Shown: positions 18,864 to 28,076 of the stretch, in pieces
Layout: every line of letters begins with the position of its first letter
Position numbering within the stretch: the first letter of the stretch is position 1
Origin: Corynebacterium sp.
GTDB taxonomy: Bacteria > Actinomycetota > Actinomycetes > Mycobacteriales > Mycobacteriaceae
Length of the DNA stretch: 50,045 bases
Assembly (NCBI RefSeq): GCF_030532965.1
Contig: NZ_JAUNKC010000007.1
Span: 1-50,045 of the forward strand
Reading direction: 5' to 3'
Program-made: the position numbers and the translations under genes
The notes under the pieces: model-generated
The model's input: only the letters and a program-made list of their open reading frames with translations
Database searches by the model: none
Told to the model about the DNA's origin: nothing

Positions 18864-20150
18864 TTATTCGTACCGCAGCGCCTCAATAGGATCGAGCTTC
18901 GCCGCGCGGTTGGCCGGGTACCAGCCGAAGAATAGTCCGATCGCAAGACAGAAACACAGCGATATGAGGACTCCCCAAACAGGTGGCGCAATAATGGCCC
19001 CTTTAAACATGAAGTAGCCGATCAATGAACCAAGCGACCCGCCTAAGAGCACGCCGATTATTCCGCCAATGGTACAAACCACCATCGCCTCAATGACGAA
19101 CTGGCGGCGGATGTCGCCCCGGTTTGCACCAAGCGCCTTACGGATGCCAATCTCCCGGGTACGTTCGGTCACCGTAATCAGCATGATATTCATAACGCCG
19201 ATGCCGCCAACCAGAAGCGAAATCCCGCCGATGCCAGCGATTACGACGCTAATGACGTTGATGATTTTATTAAACTCGTCCAGGCTCCTACGGTTGTCGC
19301 GAACCTTCGCTTCATACATCGTGTTGCCTTCAACTTTTTTATCAAAGTACGCCTGAAGTTCGGATATAAGGCGATCAGTATCAGCTTCTGGATTGGCACG
19401 AACCGAAATGTTCTGCCACATACCCGCACGATCACTTAGCCTGACTTCAACTGTATGTGGAACATAAATGGAATTTGAGCTACCACCAAGGCCAAACAGC
19501 CCTAATTCCTGCGTTTTTTCAATACCGACTACCGTGTAATAGGTAATCCCTTCTTCACTTTCATGACTGATTTCAGAGCCTAACGCGGCCTGAACGTTAC
19601 CGTCGAAAAGCAATTCAACAAGTTTTTTGGGAATTATTGCAACCGGTCGGTTATTAGCTATATCTTCCTCGGTTATACTCCGACCCGCCTCAACTTTAAT
19701 ATTCTGCATTGCAAGCAAGTCAACATTTACGAACTGCAGGCTGGCGTTTGTGGTTTTTCCTTCGTAAAAGACCTCACCCGGGTAGCTATTACCTTGTCCT
19801 AATCCGATATGAGATATTTGGGAACCAAATTGATTCTGAAGTTGTTCAATATCATCACCGTTGATTTCGTATTCAGGATCGTCTAATCGGCCTGAAAAGT
19901 AATAAAACTCTTCTCCGCCGTATTGTTCTAATTCTTCCTCGGTGAGTTTAGGCCGCATCTCCACACCTAAATCCGTCCCACCGACTGAAGACAAACTCTC
20001 TTGAGTCGTTGATTTCAAACCACTACCCAGAGTTAAAATCACGATCACTGAGGCAATACCAATGATGACGCCCAACAGGGTGAGCGCGGATCGCATTTTA
20101 TTGCCCTTAAGGTTGGAAAGGGCTAGCGAGAGAGATTCATATACGCTCAT
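18864..20150 (-). CDS. MacB-like ABC transporter permease
   Basis: Permease of a type VII (MacB/FtsX-fold) ABC exporter, 428 residues. It has an N-terminal membrane helix (MRSALTLLGVIIGIASVIVI), then a large extracytoplasmic MacB_PCD-like domain (about 45-290). Three C-terminal helices follow, with the conserved GGIGVMNIMLITVTERTREIG coupling segment and a final WYPANRAAKLDPIEALRYE motif. It overlaps the ATPase gene by 4 nt (ATGA). Such permeases transmit mechanical force rather than forming a classic pore; the substrate here is unknown. Locally lower GC occurs in the extracytoplasmic part. Confidence 0.92.
   Translation of the reverse strand: MSVYESLSLALSNLKGNKMRSALTLLGVIIGIASVIVILTLGSGLKSTTQESLSSVGGTDLGVEMRPKLTEEELEQYGGEEFYYFSGRLDDPEYEINGDDIEQLQNQFGSQISHIGLGQGNSYPGEVFYEGKTTNASLQFVNVDLLAMQNIKVEAGRSITEEDIANNRPVAIIPKKLVELLFDGNVQAALGSEISHESEEGITYYTVVGIEKTQELGLFGLGGSSNSIYVPHTVEVRLSDRAGMWQNISVRANPEADTDRLISELQAYFDKKVEGNTMYEAKVRDNRRSLDEFNKIINVISVVIAGIGGISLLVGGIGVMNIMLITVTERTREIGIRKALGANRGDIRRQFVIEAMVVCTIGGIIGVLLGGSLGSLIGYFMFKGAIIAPPVWGVLISLCFCLAIGLFFGWYPANRAAKLDPIEALRYE
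19601..19611 (+). repeat. CGTCGAAAAGC word, copy 4
   Basis: Exact 11-mer in the MacB-like gene, read there as Leu-Phe-Asp-Gly. Confidence 0.7.
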
Positions 20151-21019
20151 TGGTTTCCGCCCCCAATAGAAGTCCTTTTCAGTTCGCCGCGAATGCGACC
20201 CCGAGGTGCCCGCGGCCCAGTGATAACTCCATCAACCATCGTGACTATTCGGGAGGTTTCCTCCGCCAGTTCCGGGTTGTGGGTAATCAGGGCGATGGTA
20301 GCACCGTGCTCTTGGTTCAACGTGTGAAATAGATCCATGACCATCCGGCCGGTGGCGGTATCGAGGGCACCGGTGGGTTCGTCGGCCAGAATGAGGTCTG
20401 GTTCGTTTGCCAATGCCCGTGCGATGGCGACGCGCTGCTTCTGGCCGCCGGAGAGTTCGGCGGGTGAATGGTCGGCGCGGTCGATCATGCCCACCATTTC
20501 GAGCAGGTGGTTGGCGCGTTCAGTGCGTTCTTTACGACCGACGCCGGCGTACATCATCGACATTTCGACGTTTTTGCGTGCTGAAATGCGGCCTACCAGG
20601 TTGAAGTTCTGGAAGACGAATCCGATGTGTTGTGATCGGTAGAGGGCGGATTGTTCGTCGGTGAGCCGTAGGACGTTTTCGCCAGCTAAGTAATACAGCC
20701 CGGTGGTTGGGCGATCAAGCAACCCGATGATGTTCATCAGCGTAGATTTACCGGAACCTGAGGTACCCACCACGGAGAGGAATTCACCATGAGCCAAGTC
20801 AAATTCGCAGCCGTGGAGGACTGTCAATTCGCTTGGGCTACCAATATTGAAAGTTTTGGTAATTCCATGCATTTCGATCAAGAGGTCTTCCCGTGGAACG
20901 AAAACGGGCGGCTCTTGGTGCGGCGGGCGTTCGGAAACCGCTACTGGTTCCGGCGTTTGTGCTGGCTCATTGGGTGGCTGGACAGCAGGATCAGTTTCCT
21001 TCGATGGTGTTTCAGACAT
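20147..21019 (-). CDS. MacB/LolD-type ABC transporter ATPase
   Basis: Energises the permease encoded downstream. Walker [10 protein letters not shown] includes K91, the signature is [15 protein letters not shown], Walker B is [12 protein letters not shown], and the H-loop is in [11 protein letters not shown] 45-residue Pro/Glu-rich extension precedes the ATPase core (290 residues in total, longer than typical LolD/MacB ATPases). Gene order adaptor-ATPase-permease with tight spacing indicates one operon. Confidence 0.95.
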   Translation of the reverse strand: MSETPSKETDPAVQPPNEPAQTPEPVAVSERPPHQEPPVFVPREDLLIEMHGITKTFNIGSPSELTVLHGCEFDLAHGEFLSVVGTSGSGKSTLMNIIGLLDRPTTGLYYLAGENVLRLTDEQSALYRSQHIGFVFQNFNLVGRISARKNVEMSMMYAGVGRKERTERANHLLEMVGMIDRADHSPAELSGGQKQRVAIARALANEPDLILADEPTGALDTATGRMVMDLFHTLNQEHGATIALITHNPELAEETSRIVTMVDGVITGPRAPRGRIRGELKRTSIGGGNQ

Positions 21020-21039
21020 ATCGCTTCACCAGTGATCCT

Positions 21040-22893
21040 TTAGCCAGCGCTTGTGGAGGTCGTGGTTGGGGAGCTGGAACTAGGAAGCGGTTTTTGAACG
21101 TCCACCGTGTTGCCGATCTGTTCCCGATATTTCTCTGCCTCCACGAGCACTTTGGTGCCCTTCTTCACGTTGGTGCTGGTCAGTTCAACGTCGAATTCGG
21201 TTTTCTTCCCGAGGGTGACCTCGCGCTCGGCGATGACGGCGGAGCCGCCCTTGTCTTCGACAATCAGGATCTTCTGCTTTTTACCATCGGTGAAGACAGC
21301 GGTTTGCGGGACGACCAGTTTATCGGAGGCTTCCTCCACGATGATTCGGGTCTTCGCGGTGGAACCAAGCCGAAGCCCCTCCCGGTCCCCAGTTACTTCG
21401 ATTTCTACGGGGAATACAACCTTGCCGCTGCTTGTGCCACCGCCGCCCGCTGCGGCCGCACCAGCTCCGGCACCTGCCGCACCAGTTGTGGCGGGTACTG
21501 CTGGTTCGCTGGCCGCTGCTGGGGACACGAAGGTTACTTTGCCCTTGAATTTCTTGTCCCCGGTACCTGGGGTGGTGAATTCGGCGGTCTGCCCCACCGC
21601 AATCTTGGCAACGTCGATTTCTTTCACTTCGGCGTGGATGATAAGCCGCTGATCGTCAGCCACTGTCAGCAAGGACCCGGCTGCCGGGTTGCCTTGCTTG
21701 GCGATTACTTGGGTAACCAATCCGTTGAATGGGGCCCGTACCTCAGCTGATGCAATGTCCATGGTGAGCTTACGGTCGCCCACCCCGGCTGATGCTTTGG
21801 TTGCCCGGGCCGACCGAACTGCATCGTCGATTGCGGCACGGTGGTTCGTTAATTGGTGATTGGCCGTCATGTTCGCAGTCTCTAACGAGGTTGCTGCTTC
21901 TTTCTTCGCTTCGAAGGCTTGGGCCACTGCCCGCTGGGAATTGGCGAGTTTGTGGTCGATCTGTTCCAGCGTCACTTCGTAGTTACGTTGCGCTTCTTCC
22001 AGGGTGCGGGCCGCGGTTGCCGCGCGATTTGCGCTATCAGCGGCGTTCAAACCAGCATCGGCTTGGGTGCGAGGGTGCCGGGCGAGGTTTTGTTCCCGGG
22101 TCGCGATCTTCGCCTGAGTTTCGGCGATCATCGCGTCGATGGATCGAGCGGCATCACCGGTGGCATTTGCGCGCTGTTCTTGTAGTTCTTGTAGTTGCGC
22201 CTGATCTTGGGCTAGGGCATTGCGCTCCGTGTTTTCGTCGAAAAGCGCGGATTCGATATTAACGGTGGCACGCACCGCATCGACGGCGGCACCAAAGGCC
22301 TGCTCCCGAGCCGCCTTCACTGCGGAATCTTGGGCGGTGATCTGCGGATCGCGGGTTTGGAGCCGCAGGTTCCGCTCAAATTCGAAATCGCGATTGAGCT
22401 GGTCGTACTGCGCTTCTGCATTTCGCAGTGCCGCTTGGGCGCTGTTGATCTCTGGATTATGCCCGGAGTCTAACAATTCCTTGTACTGGTTGTAGTTGCG
22501 TTCCGCGTTTTGAATTTGGCCGATGGCAGTCGCGTCATTGGCTGCCGCTTGGGCTTGTTTATCCAGTAATTCCTGTTCCAGTTCGCTCACATCGAGCCGC
22601 GCCACCACCTGGTCCGCGCTGACGCGATCGCCCACCCGAACGTCTAAGGCGGCAACTGGAACGGTTAAGCGAGTAGCAAGGGTAAGGGTTTTATGCGCCT
22701 CAACGTTGCCGGATACGGATACTCGCTGCGCATTGTCGCGCACGTCAAGAACGCGGTAATCGGCTGTGGTTATAAGCTGGCCGCTGTCTCCGGTGAGGAA
22801 CATTGTCAGCCCTCCCGCGATAGCGGCAATACCTACAACGGCTGCGGCAACAATCGCGAAGATTTTTCCTTTGCTGGCTTTCTTTTCGCTCAC
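21040..22893 (-). CDS. HlyD/MacA-family adaptor protein of an ABC exporter
   Basis: Periplasmic-type adaptor anchored by one N-terminal helix (KIFAIVAAAVVGIAAIAGGL). The 617-residue protein has a first half-lipoyl strand set (VSVSGNVEAHKTLTLATRL), a very long Ala/Glu/Gln-rich coiled-coil hairpin (about 95-340), the return lipoyl/barrel part (ASAEVRAPFNGLVTQVIAKQGN) and a beta-barrel/MP domain. A low-complexity Gly/Ala loop interrupts it near residue 480. It is much longer than E. coli MacA. The GTG at 22893 has AAAGGA 6 nt ahead and is preferred to 22935. It starts the operon with the ATPase and permease. What it docks to in a mycomembrane organism is unknown. Confidence 0.88.
   Translation of the reverse strand: MSEKKASKGKIFAIVAAAVVGIAAIAGGLTMFLTGDSGQLITTADYRVLDVRDNAQRVSVSGNVEAHKTLTLATRLTVPVAALDVRVGDRVSADQVVARLDVSELEQELLDKQAQAAANDATAIGQIQNAERNYNQYKELLDSGHNPEINSAQAALRNAEAQYDQLNRDFEFERNLRLQTRDPQITAQDSAVKAAREQAFGAAVDAVRATVNIESALFDENTERNALAQDQAQLQELQEQRANATGDAARSIDAMIAETQAKIATREQNLARHPRTQADAGLNAADSANRAATAARTLEEAQRNYEVTLEQIDHKLANSQRAVAQAFEAKKEAATSLETANMTANHQLTNHRAAIDDAVRSARATKASAGVGDRKLTMDIASAEVRAPFNGLVTQVIAKQGNPAAGSLLTVADDQRLIIHAEVKEIDVAKIAVGQTAEFTTPGTGDKKFKGKVTFVSPAAASEPAVPATTGAAGAGAGAAAAGGGGTSSGKVVFPVEIEVTGDREGLRLGSTAKTRIIVEEASDKLVVPQTAVFTDGKKQKILIVEDKGGSAVIAEREVTLGKKTEFDVELTSTNVKKGTKVLVEAEKYREQIGNTVDVQKPLPSSSSPTTTSTSAG
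22236..22246 (+). repeat. CGTCGAAAAGC word, copy 5
   Basis: Exact 11-mer in the adaptor gene, read there as Ala-Leu-Phe-Asp-Glu. Confidence 0.7.
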
Positions 22894-23256
22894 CGTGTTC
22901 CTTTCAGTTGCGGCAGATATGAGCACGACACCCACATCATTTCTGCTATCTTTAACTTCTTGGCCATACAGTAGCTGAAGTTAGTGGTTTTGAAGATAAG
23001 GTTACTTGCCAAAATACCACTAGGTGATGGGGTGATTACCAACTAATTTTGACATCGCGGAAAGGTTGTATCCTTTAGTACCCAATTCGAAATCCACCCC
23101 TGGTATGACACCCAAATTACCTCTAGTTGGGCTGTCATCAATCTTTCAAGCTCAAACTAATCACCAAAATGCCAGAGTCATACCTAAGTTGGAAGCACTA
23201 CCCCTTTTATAACGAAACAGCATCAATTGGATGGGGTGAAATAATACTACCCCCGG
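22894..23256. promoter_or_regulatory. Gap upstream of the ABC exporter operon
   Basis: 363 nt without a convincing gene, fairly AT-rich. It must hold the promoter for the adaptor operon. The notable element is the imperfect inverted repeat at 23106-23137: TGACA CCCAA, then 11 nt, then TTGGG C TGTCA. This could be an operator or a hairpin. No DtxR box was found. Confidence 0.4.
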
Positions 23257-23892
23257 TTAACAAGGATTTGTGAAGTCAGTAGTGCTATTCATCGTGCGTG
23301 GATTACCGCCATATTGACGGGCGGCGGCACACAAAGCGTAAGTGTCAAAACCATAATCGATAACAACTGGCCAAATCGTCCGACCGTCAACCTGTGCCCG
23401 CAGCGAGGAACACGCACCCGGCGATAGCACCTGCGAACCCGGATACTTCGCCAGCGCTGATTGCGTTTCGGCCGCTATATCCTGTCCATAATCAACAACA
23501 GAATGCACGATTAGCACCCCGCGGCCATCACAGGCAATGCTGCCCGCCTGCTGTGCGCTCGCCTTAGCATCCGCCTCCGTCGTCACAGTGGTGGTGACTT
23601 CAACCGCAGCTGAGGTGGTGTGCGTCGCCGTCACCGTGGTTGTTTCCGTCACCGCTGCTTCCGACGCGCTTGTCGACGTCGGTGCCAGCGCTGAAGTCTC
23701 CGAAGAATTCATCGCGGAATACGCAAACACCCCAACCGCAACCACCACTAGCGTGGCGATAACCGACACGATGACAATCGGAATCGCCGTGCGTCGATAA
23801 GCAGTAGCCGCAACTTTTTTCGTGTCGGGCAGTAGCCAGTCAGCCGATTCATCGTGGGCATGTAGTGGCGGTTGGTGGGGGTTCGTGTTCAT
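23257..23892 (-). CDS. Membrane-anchored protein with an extracytoplasmic Cys-containing domain
   Basis: 211 residues with no family recognised. A ~38-residue cytoplasmic segment precedes a membrane helix (AIPIVIVSVIATLVVVAVGVF). A Ser/Thr/Ala/Val-rich linker (about 65-115) leads to a C-terminal domain of ~90 residues with four Cys (IACDGRG, PGACSSLR, ALCAAARQ, TNPC at the very end), likely two disulfides. The domain includes GVLIVHSVVDYGQ and IWPVVIDYGFDTYALC. It is probably displayed outside the membrane. It lies alone between the ABC operon and ptsS. Confidence 0.75.
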   Translation of the reverse strand: MNTNPHQPPLHAHDESADWLLPDTKKVAATAYRRTAIPIVIVSVIATLVVVAVGVFAYSAMNSSETSALAPTSTSASEAAVTETTTVTATHTTSAAVEVTTTVTTEADAKASAQQAGSIACDGRGVLIVHSVVDYGQDIAAETQSALAKYPGSQVLSPGACSSLRAQVDGRTIWPVVIDYGFDTYALCAAARQYGGNPRTMNSTTDFTNPC

Positions 23893-24029
23893 AAACTCAA
23901 AAAAGATGATAGGAGCAGAATAGTCACCGACATTGTCTCACATAACAGCTGGCCACACACAATAATGACGAACCCGGCCGGCCCTGTGATCATCACACAG
24001 CAGACCAGGTAGCGCTCACGAACTTTGGA

Positions 24030-26033
24030 TTATTGCGGGACCGCAACCTCCTTGGGATCGACAGTGAGCAGCTTGTCGCCGATGGCAATAGCGCCGCTAG
24101 CCGTTGCCGGAATAACCGGGCCGGTGCGTTTGGAATTAGAGATAACAATCGGAGTTGTCACCTCATAGCCAGCCGCCGTGATCCCGTCGATGTCGAATTC
24201 GCCCAGCACGTCGCCTACTGTTACCTCGTCACCCTGCTTAACGCGAGGGTTAAAGAATTGCCCCTTGAGATTCACCGTGTCAAAACCGATGTGCATGAGC
24301 ACTTCTACGTTTTTCCCATCCGTGCCCTTCGCACGAATCGCGAAAGCATGCCCAGACGGAAACGCAACCACAACCTTGCCGGTTACCGGGGCAACAATCC
24401 GCCCTTCGGTTGGAATAATCGCCAACCCCTCCCCCAGTTTTGCCTGCGCAAACATCGGATCGGAAACTTTAGCGAGAGGTTGTACCGTCCCCGTCATCGG
24501 CGCGAGGATCGAAAGCGCATCGGCCGCCGGTGTCAGCGCCGGTGCGGCCACGCCGTCTTCTGGTGCGGCCGCATCATGTTCCTCCGCAACCGGGACCGCA
24601 CCGACGTCATCGGGATCGATGCTGCCGTTTCGCTTCCGGAGATAGCTACCGTAAGCAAAGGCAGAAATGAACGCGATGGCGAATGTCACGAAGCACAAGA
24701 CGATGAATACCGGCATATCTTCCGCACGGATTGAAACCACGCCGATAAAACCAGCGGCCCCCAGTGCCGTAGCTTTCACGTTAAACAGAGCGATTAGTGC
24801 GCCGCCGATTGCTGCGGAACAAATACCGATATAGAACGGCCACCGCAGCCGCAAGTTCACACCGAAGATAGCCGGTTCCGTAATACCCAGGACCGCAGAA
24901 ATACCCGATGCACCAGCCAAACCCTTGAGTTTTTCGTTTCGGGCCAAGAAGAAGACCGCAAGGGTGGCTGCGCCTTGGGCGATATTTGCCATCGACGCGG
25001 TGGCGAAGATAAACGATCCGCCTTGGGCGAAAAGTTGCAGCTCGACCGGCGGGAATGCCTGGTGGAGACCAGTGATGACGATCGGTGAATATACCAAACC
25101 GAAGAGGAAACCACCGATTGGACCGCCGAAATCATAAACGGTTTGGATTCCCTCCGCCAGTAAATCACCAAGCCAGCGCATTGCTGGTCCCACCGCGATA
25201 AACGTTAGGAAACCAGTGATCAGCAACGTCAAGACTGGCGTAATCAGGAAGTCCGCCGTGCCCTTGAGTGTGCGGTGCAAGAACTTTTCTATGGTGGCCA
25301 AAATCCACGACACCGCCAACACCGGCAACACTGTGCCCTGATAACCGGCTTGAGCCACAGAAAGACCAAAGAGATCCCAGGTTGGCATTTCACCGGCAGC
25401 GATGGTTTCCGCCACGTTGTAACCGTTGACCAGCGATGGGAACACCATCGCCATACCGATACCGGCGCCCAGGTATTCATTGCCACCGAATCGTTTCGTT
25501 GCGGTAAAACCAACCAGGATGGGCAAGAACGCGAATGGTGCGGCGGCCAAGAGGTTGATCATCTCCGCCATTCCCGTGATCTGCGGATACATACCTACTA
25601 AGGACTCCGGCCCGAAGAGCTTTTCCGCGGTAAGGACATTATTGATGGCCATCAAGAGACCGCCACCAACCAGGATAGGAATGAGCGGCACGAAGATATC
25701 CGCCAGAACCTTAATGGCGCGGGTGAAAACGCTGCCGCTTTGGGCCGCGACGTCCTTCAATTCCTCCGCAGTGACAGCGATGTTCTTGCTGGTCTGCTTA
25801 TCAAGTTCGCTAAAGACGACGTTGACGTCGCCGGGACCAACGATGATTTGGAACATGCCGCCGGTTTCAAAGGTCCCCTTCAAATCCGGGTCATTATCCA
25901 GGGCTTTGTGGTCAACTTTTTTGGAATCGTGGAGCACCATGCGCAAGCGTGTCGCACAGTGCGCCGCAGCAACGACATTTTCTTCCCCACCGACCGCGCG
26001 TAGCACCCGGGCGGCAACTTCTGAGTGTTGCAT
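24030..26033 (-). CDS. ptsS: PTS beta-glucoside/sucrose-type permease EIIBCA
   Basis: Imports and phosphorylates a sugar, probably sucrose. The 667-residue protein has EIIB with phospho-Cys C26 (AAHCATRLRMVL), a ten-helix EIIC (about 105-470, with GITEPAIFGVNLRLRWPF) and EIIA with phospho-His H581 (LMHIGFDTVNLKG). A linker rich in Ala/Pro/Asp joins EIIC to EIIA. The neighbouring GH32 gene supports sucrose as substrate, as in the C. glutamicum ptsS-scrB arrangement. The ATG follows GAGAGG. The 121-nt gap to the hydrolase gene shows no clear terminator. Confidence 0.9.
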   Translation of the reverse strand: MQHSEVAARVLRAVGGEENVVAAAHCATRLRMVLHDSKKVDHKALDNDPDLKGTFETGGMFQIIVGPGDVNVVFSELDKQTSKNIAVTAEELKDVAAQSGSVFTRAIKVLADIFVPLIPILVGGGLLMAINNVLTAEKLFGPESLVGMYPQITGMAEMINLLAAAPFAFLPILVGFTATKRFGGNEYLGAGIGMAMVFPSLVNGYNVAETIAAGEMPTWDLFGLSVAQAGYQGTVLPVLAVSWILATIEKFLHRTLKGTADFLITPVLTLLITGFLTFIAVGPAMRWLGDLLAEGIQTVYDFGGPIGGFLFGLVYSPIVITGLHQAFPPVELQLFAQGGSFIFATASMANIAQGAATLAVFFLARNEKLKGLAGASGISAVLGITEPAIFGVNLRLRWPFYIGICSAAIGGALIALFNVKATALGAAGFIGVVSIRAEDMPVFIVLCFVTFAIAFISAFAYGSYLRKRNGSIDPDDVGAVPVAEEHDAAAPEDGVAAPALTPAADALSILAPMTGTVQPLAKVSDPMFAQAKLGEGLAIIPTEGRIVAPVTGKVVVAFPSGHAFAIRAKGTDGKNVEVLMHIGFDTVNLKGQFFNPRVKQGDEVTVGDVLGEFDIDGITAAGYEVTTPIVISNSKRTGPVIPATASGAIAIGDKLLTVDPKEVAVPQ

Positions 26034-26154
26034 TGGAGCCTCTCTATTTTTGGTTATTTCCGATCAGACTTCCCAAAAGCACAGAAACTCACATTCGGGA
26101 AGTGCATGTAGCCTCATTTCCCATTAAACAGTGCTTTTAATCCAAAAACAATAC

Positions 26155-27633
26155 TTAATCACATTCTTTATGGAATGTGACCCACCTCTCGCCATTTGGC
26201 GGGAAAACGGCGGTAGAAAAACAGGCGTCGCCGCCGTTAACTTCCACCTCCACCACGCAGCCATCAACATAAACAAGCAGCTCATCGACATTAATGGCCA
26301 ATCTCCTGAGCCCTATGTCACCCGTGATGGCAATTGCAGCCGACTCGCCAGATTCCACGCGAATTTCCAACCCGCTACCCCCGTTTGAATCCACCAGCGT
26401 CCATGTGACATTCTGCCCGTTCGGACATAACCGGGCCGACCAGGCATTCCCCGCCGAGACTTTTGGAATGTTTTTATTCTGTTGGTTTTCCACAGGCACA
26501 GCGTTATCCGCAGTGGGCAGGATCAATTGCTGCCGAAGCTTGCCATCATGGATCGATAACCGACGTGGCGTGCTCAAACAGTGCACCCACCCCTCACTGT
26601 CTAAGCTTGGCATGTCGTCTTGGCCCGGCAACCCCAACCAGCCAATAAGAATGGCGTTATCGGCCACAACGTGCCGGTCATCGGCAAAAGTCTCCCCAAT
26701 AATCTGCGGCGCATAAAAATGGTGGCCATTATCCAATTCACTAAAGCCAGAATGAATCTTCATGGTTGTTCCAGCCACGCTGCCCACAAGATACCCGCAC
26801 TGATCGCTATTGGCGTAATGAGTGGTTCCTGCCGAATCAGTAGTCGCCGCCAGCCCCTGCGGACACACTATTAAAAGATCGAGGATTTCACCGGTTACCT
26901 GATCGCGCATGGCAATCAAATTTGGACACTCCCACATGTAACCACCCGGCACCAGGTCGGGTGCCCTGCCGGGAATTGCCGTGGCCGTGTCGAATTGCAG
27001 CTCTCCGCCCCATTCCCACTGGTAAAGATCGGTGCTTCGATAAAGTACGACCGCGCCAGTTTCGTCGTCGCGCTGTGCCCCTAGAACCATCCGCCACCCG
27101 GATTCGGTTTCCGGATCAACGGTGATCATCGGGTCACGGTAGTGCGCGGTATAGCCCGCATGTGGTGCTGGAATGAGTGGGTTAGCTACGTCTTTTCGGT
27201 ACACCCCGCCCATATAGTCATCGGAAACAGCATCGGCATGAACCATGTTCTGCGTGGCGTGGCGGATCTGTTCACCGGAAGATGGATCAATCGTTTTCCG
27301 GTTGCCGGTGTAAAAAAGCTTCACGTCCCCGGCGGCATCCGTGACGGCTCCCCCGGAATAGCAACCGTGGCTGTCATATTCCGCATCGGGATATAGGGCA
27401 TCGGGAAAGTGGCGCCAACGCAGGGCATCCGGACCACTCAGTGCCGCGGCGGTATGCGCCCAGCCGGTGCGCTTCGGCGCATGGGGAAACCCCGGGTCGT
27501 GTTGGTAAAACACATGAATGATGTTGCGATCCTGTGGATCAAGGAAAACCCCATTGGGGTCATTGAGCCGACCTTGCGGCGGTGTGATGTGGAACTGGGG
27601 TCGGCTACTATCTGCAGTGCTCATAACCGCCAT
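26155..27633 (-). CDS. scrB: Sucrose-6-phosphate hydrolase (GH32)
   Basis: Cleaves sucrose-6-phosphate, the PTS product, to glucose-6-phosphate and fructose in the cytosol. GH32 catalytic residues are visible: nucleophile D25 in RLNDPNG, transition-state stabiliser D167 in YRDPMI and acid/base E235 in WECPNL. The 492-residue length and the C-terminal beta-sandwich are normal. No secretion signal is present. The start could be the first ATG at 27633 or the second at 27624; neither has a clear ribosome binding site. It is followed by ptsS. Confidence 0.92.
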   Translation of the reverse strand: MAVMSTADSSRPQFHITPPQGRLNDPNGVFLDPQDRNIIHVFYQHDPGFPHAPKRTGWAHTAAALSGPDALRWRHFPDALYPDAEYDSHGCYSGGAVTDAAGDVKLFYTGNRKTIDPSSGEQIRHATQNMVHADAVSDDYMGGVYRKDVANPLIPAPHAGYTAHYRDPMITVDPETESGWRMVLGAQRDDETGAVVLYRSTDLYQWEWGGELQFDTATAIPGRAPDLVPGGYMWECPNLIAMRDQVTGEILDLLIVCPQGLAATTDSAGTTHYANSDQCGYLVGSVAGTTMKIHSGFSELDNGHHFYAPQIIGETFADDRHVVADNAILIGWLGLPGQDDMPSLDSEGWVHCLSTPRRLSIHDGKLRQQLILPTADNAVPVENQQNKNIPKVSAGNAWSARLCPNGQNVTWTLVDSNGGSGLEIRVESGESAAIAITGDIGLRRLAINVDELLVYVDGCVVEVEVNGGDACFSTAVFPPNGERWVTFHKECD

Positions 27634-27670
27634 AGTAGCGGTTATTTTTCAACCTAACCGTGGCAATAAT

Positions 27671-27892
27671 TTATGCCACATCCCCCTTGAAACTGATGCT
27701 GCGCGCAAAGGAGCGAAGTGTGTCCAGGCCTCGGCCAACCGTGGCGCGTGCCCGTTGCGGGACGTAATAGCCGCCTCGATTGTCGTATGGGGTGGGATCG
27801 GCGAGCACGTACACGTCGGTAGTGTTGAAATCCTGAGTGTTGTAAATGTCGGTGGTTGCTGTGCTAGGTGCAGCGATAGTGAGAACAGACAT
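27671..27892 (-). CDS. Small unrecognised protein with a strong ribosome binding site
   Basis: 73 residues, MSVLTIAAPSTATTDIYN at the start, then a Tyr/Asp-rich middle (VYVLADPTPYDNRGGYYVP) and a basic C-terminal helix (RARATVGRGLDTLRSFARSI). GGAGGA is 7 nt ahead of the ATG, which strongly supports translation. It ends 38 nt before the sucrose-6-phosphate hydrolase gene on the same strand, so it may head that transcript. Function unknown. Confidence 0.7.
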   Translation of the reverse strand: MSVLTIAAPSTATTDIYNTQDFNTTDVYVLADPTPYDNRGGYYVPQRARATVGRGLDTLRSFARSISFKGDVA

Positions 27893-28039
27893 TGAAAATT
27901 CCTCCGGCTTGGCTTTGTGTACCTATCAACACCGAAAGGTAGGTGCCGTCCCTGGAATTTGGTTGCACTGAAGCTGGCAATTGCCTGTACGTTTACAGAA
28001 AATTTTAGTAAAGCACTATCGCGCCCGAAGCATTCCCCC

Positions 28040-28073
28040 GCTTTTCGACGCCACCTAGGTCGCGTCGAAAAGC
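28040..28073. terminator. Terminator built from two inverted CGTCGAAAAGC words
   Basis: GCTTTTCGACG at 28040-28050 and CGTCGAAAAGC at 28063-28073 (copies 6 and 7) form a perfect 11-bp stem, extended by GC pairs, with a ~12-nt loop. It lies 4 nt past the mycolyltransferase stop. Paired words of this kind serving as terminators are known for uptake sequences in Neisseria. Confidence 0.75.
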
Positions 28074-28076
28074 GTC

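Noticed and set aside
21107..21652. Long plus-strand ORF opposite the adaptor gene
   Set aside because: Composition follows the antisense of the adaptor; no start signal and no recognisable protein.
23985..23997. TGTGAT-C-ATCACA as a GlxR/CRP site near ptsS
   Set aside because: The arms are only 1 nt apart; the GlxR consensus TGTGANNTANNTCACA needs 6 nt between TGTGA and TCACA. It also lies behind, not before, ptsS.
27642..27660. TTAGGTTGAAA upstream of the hydrolase gene as a DtxR site
   Set aside because: Only one half-site is present.
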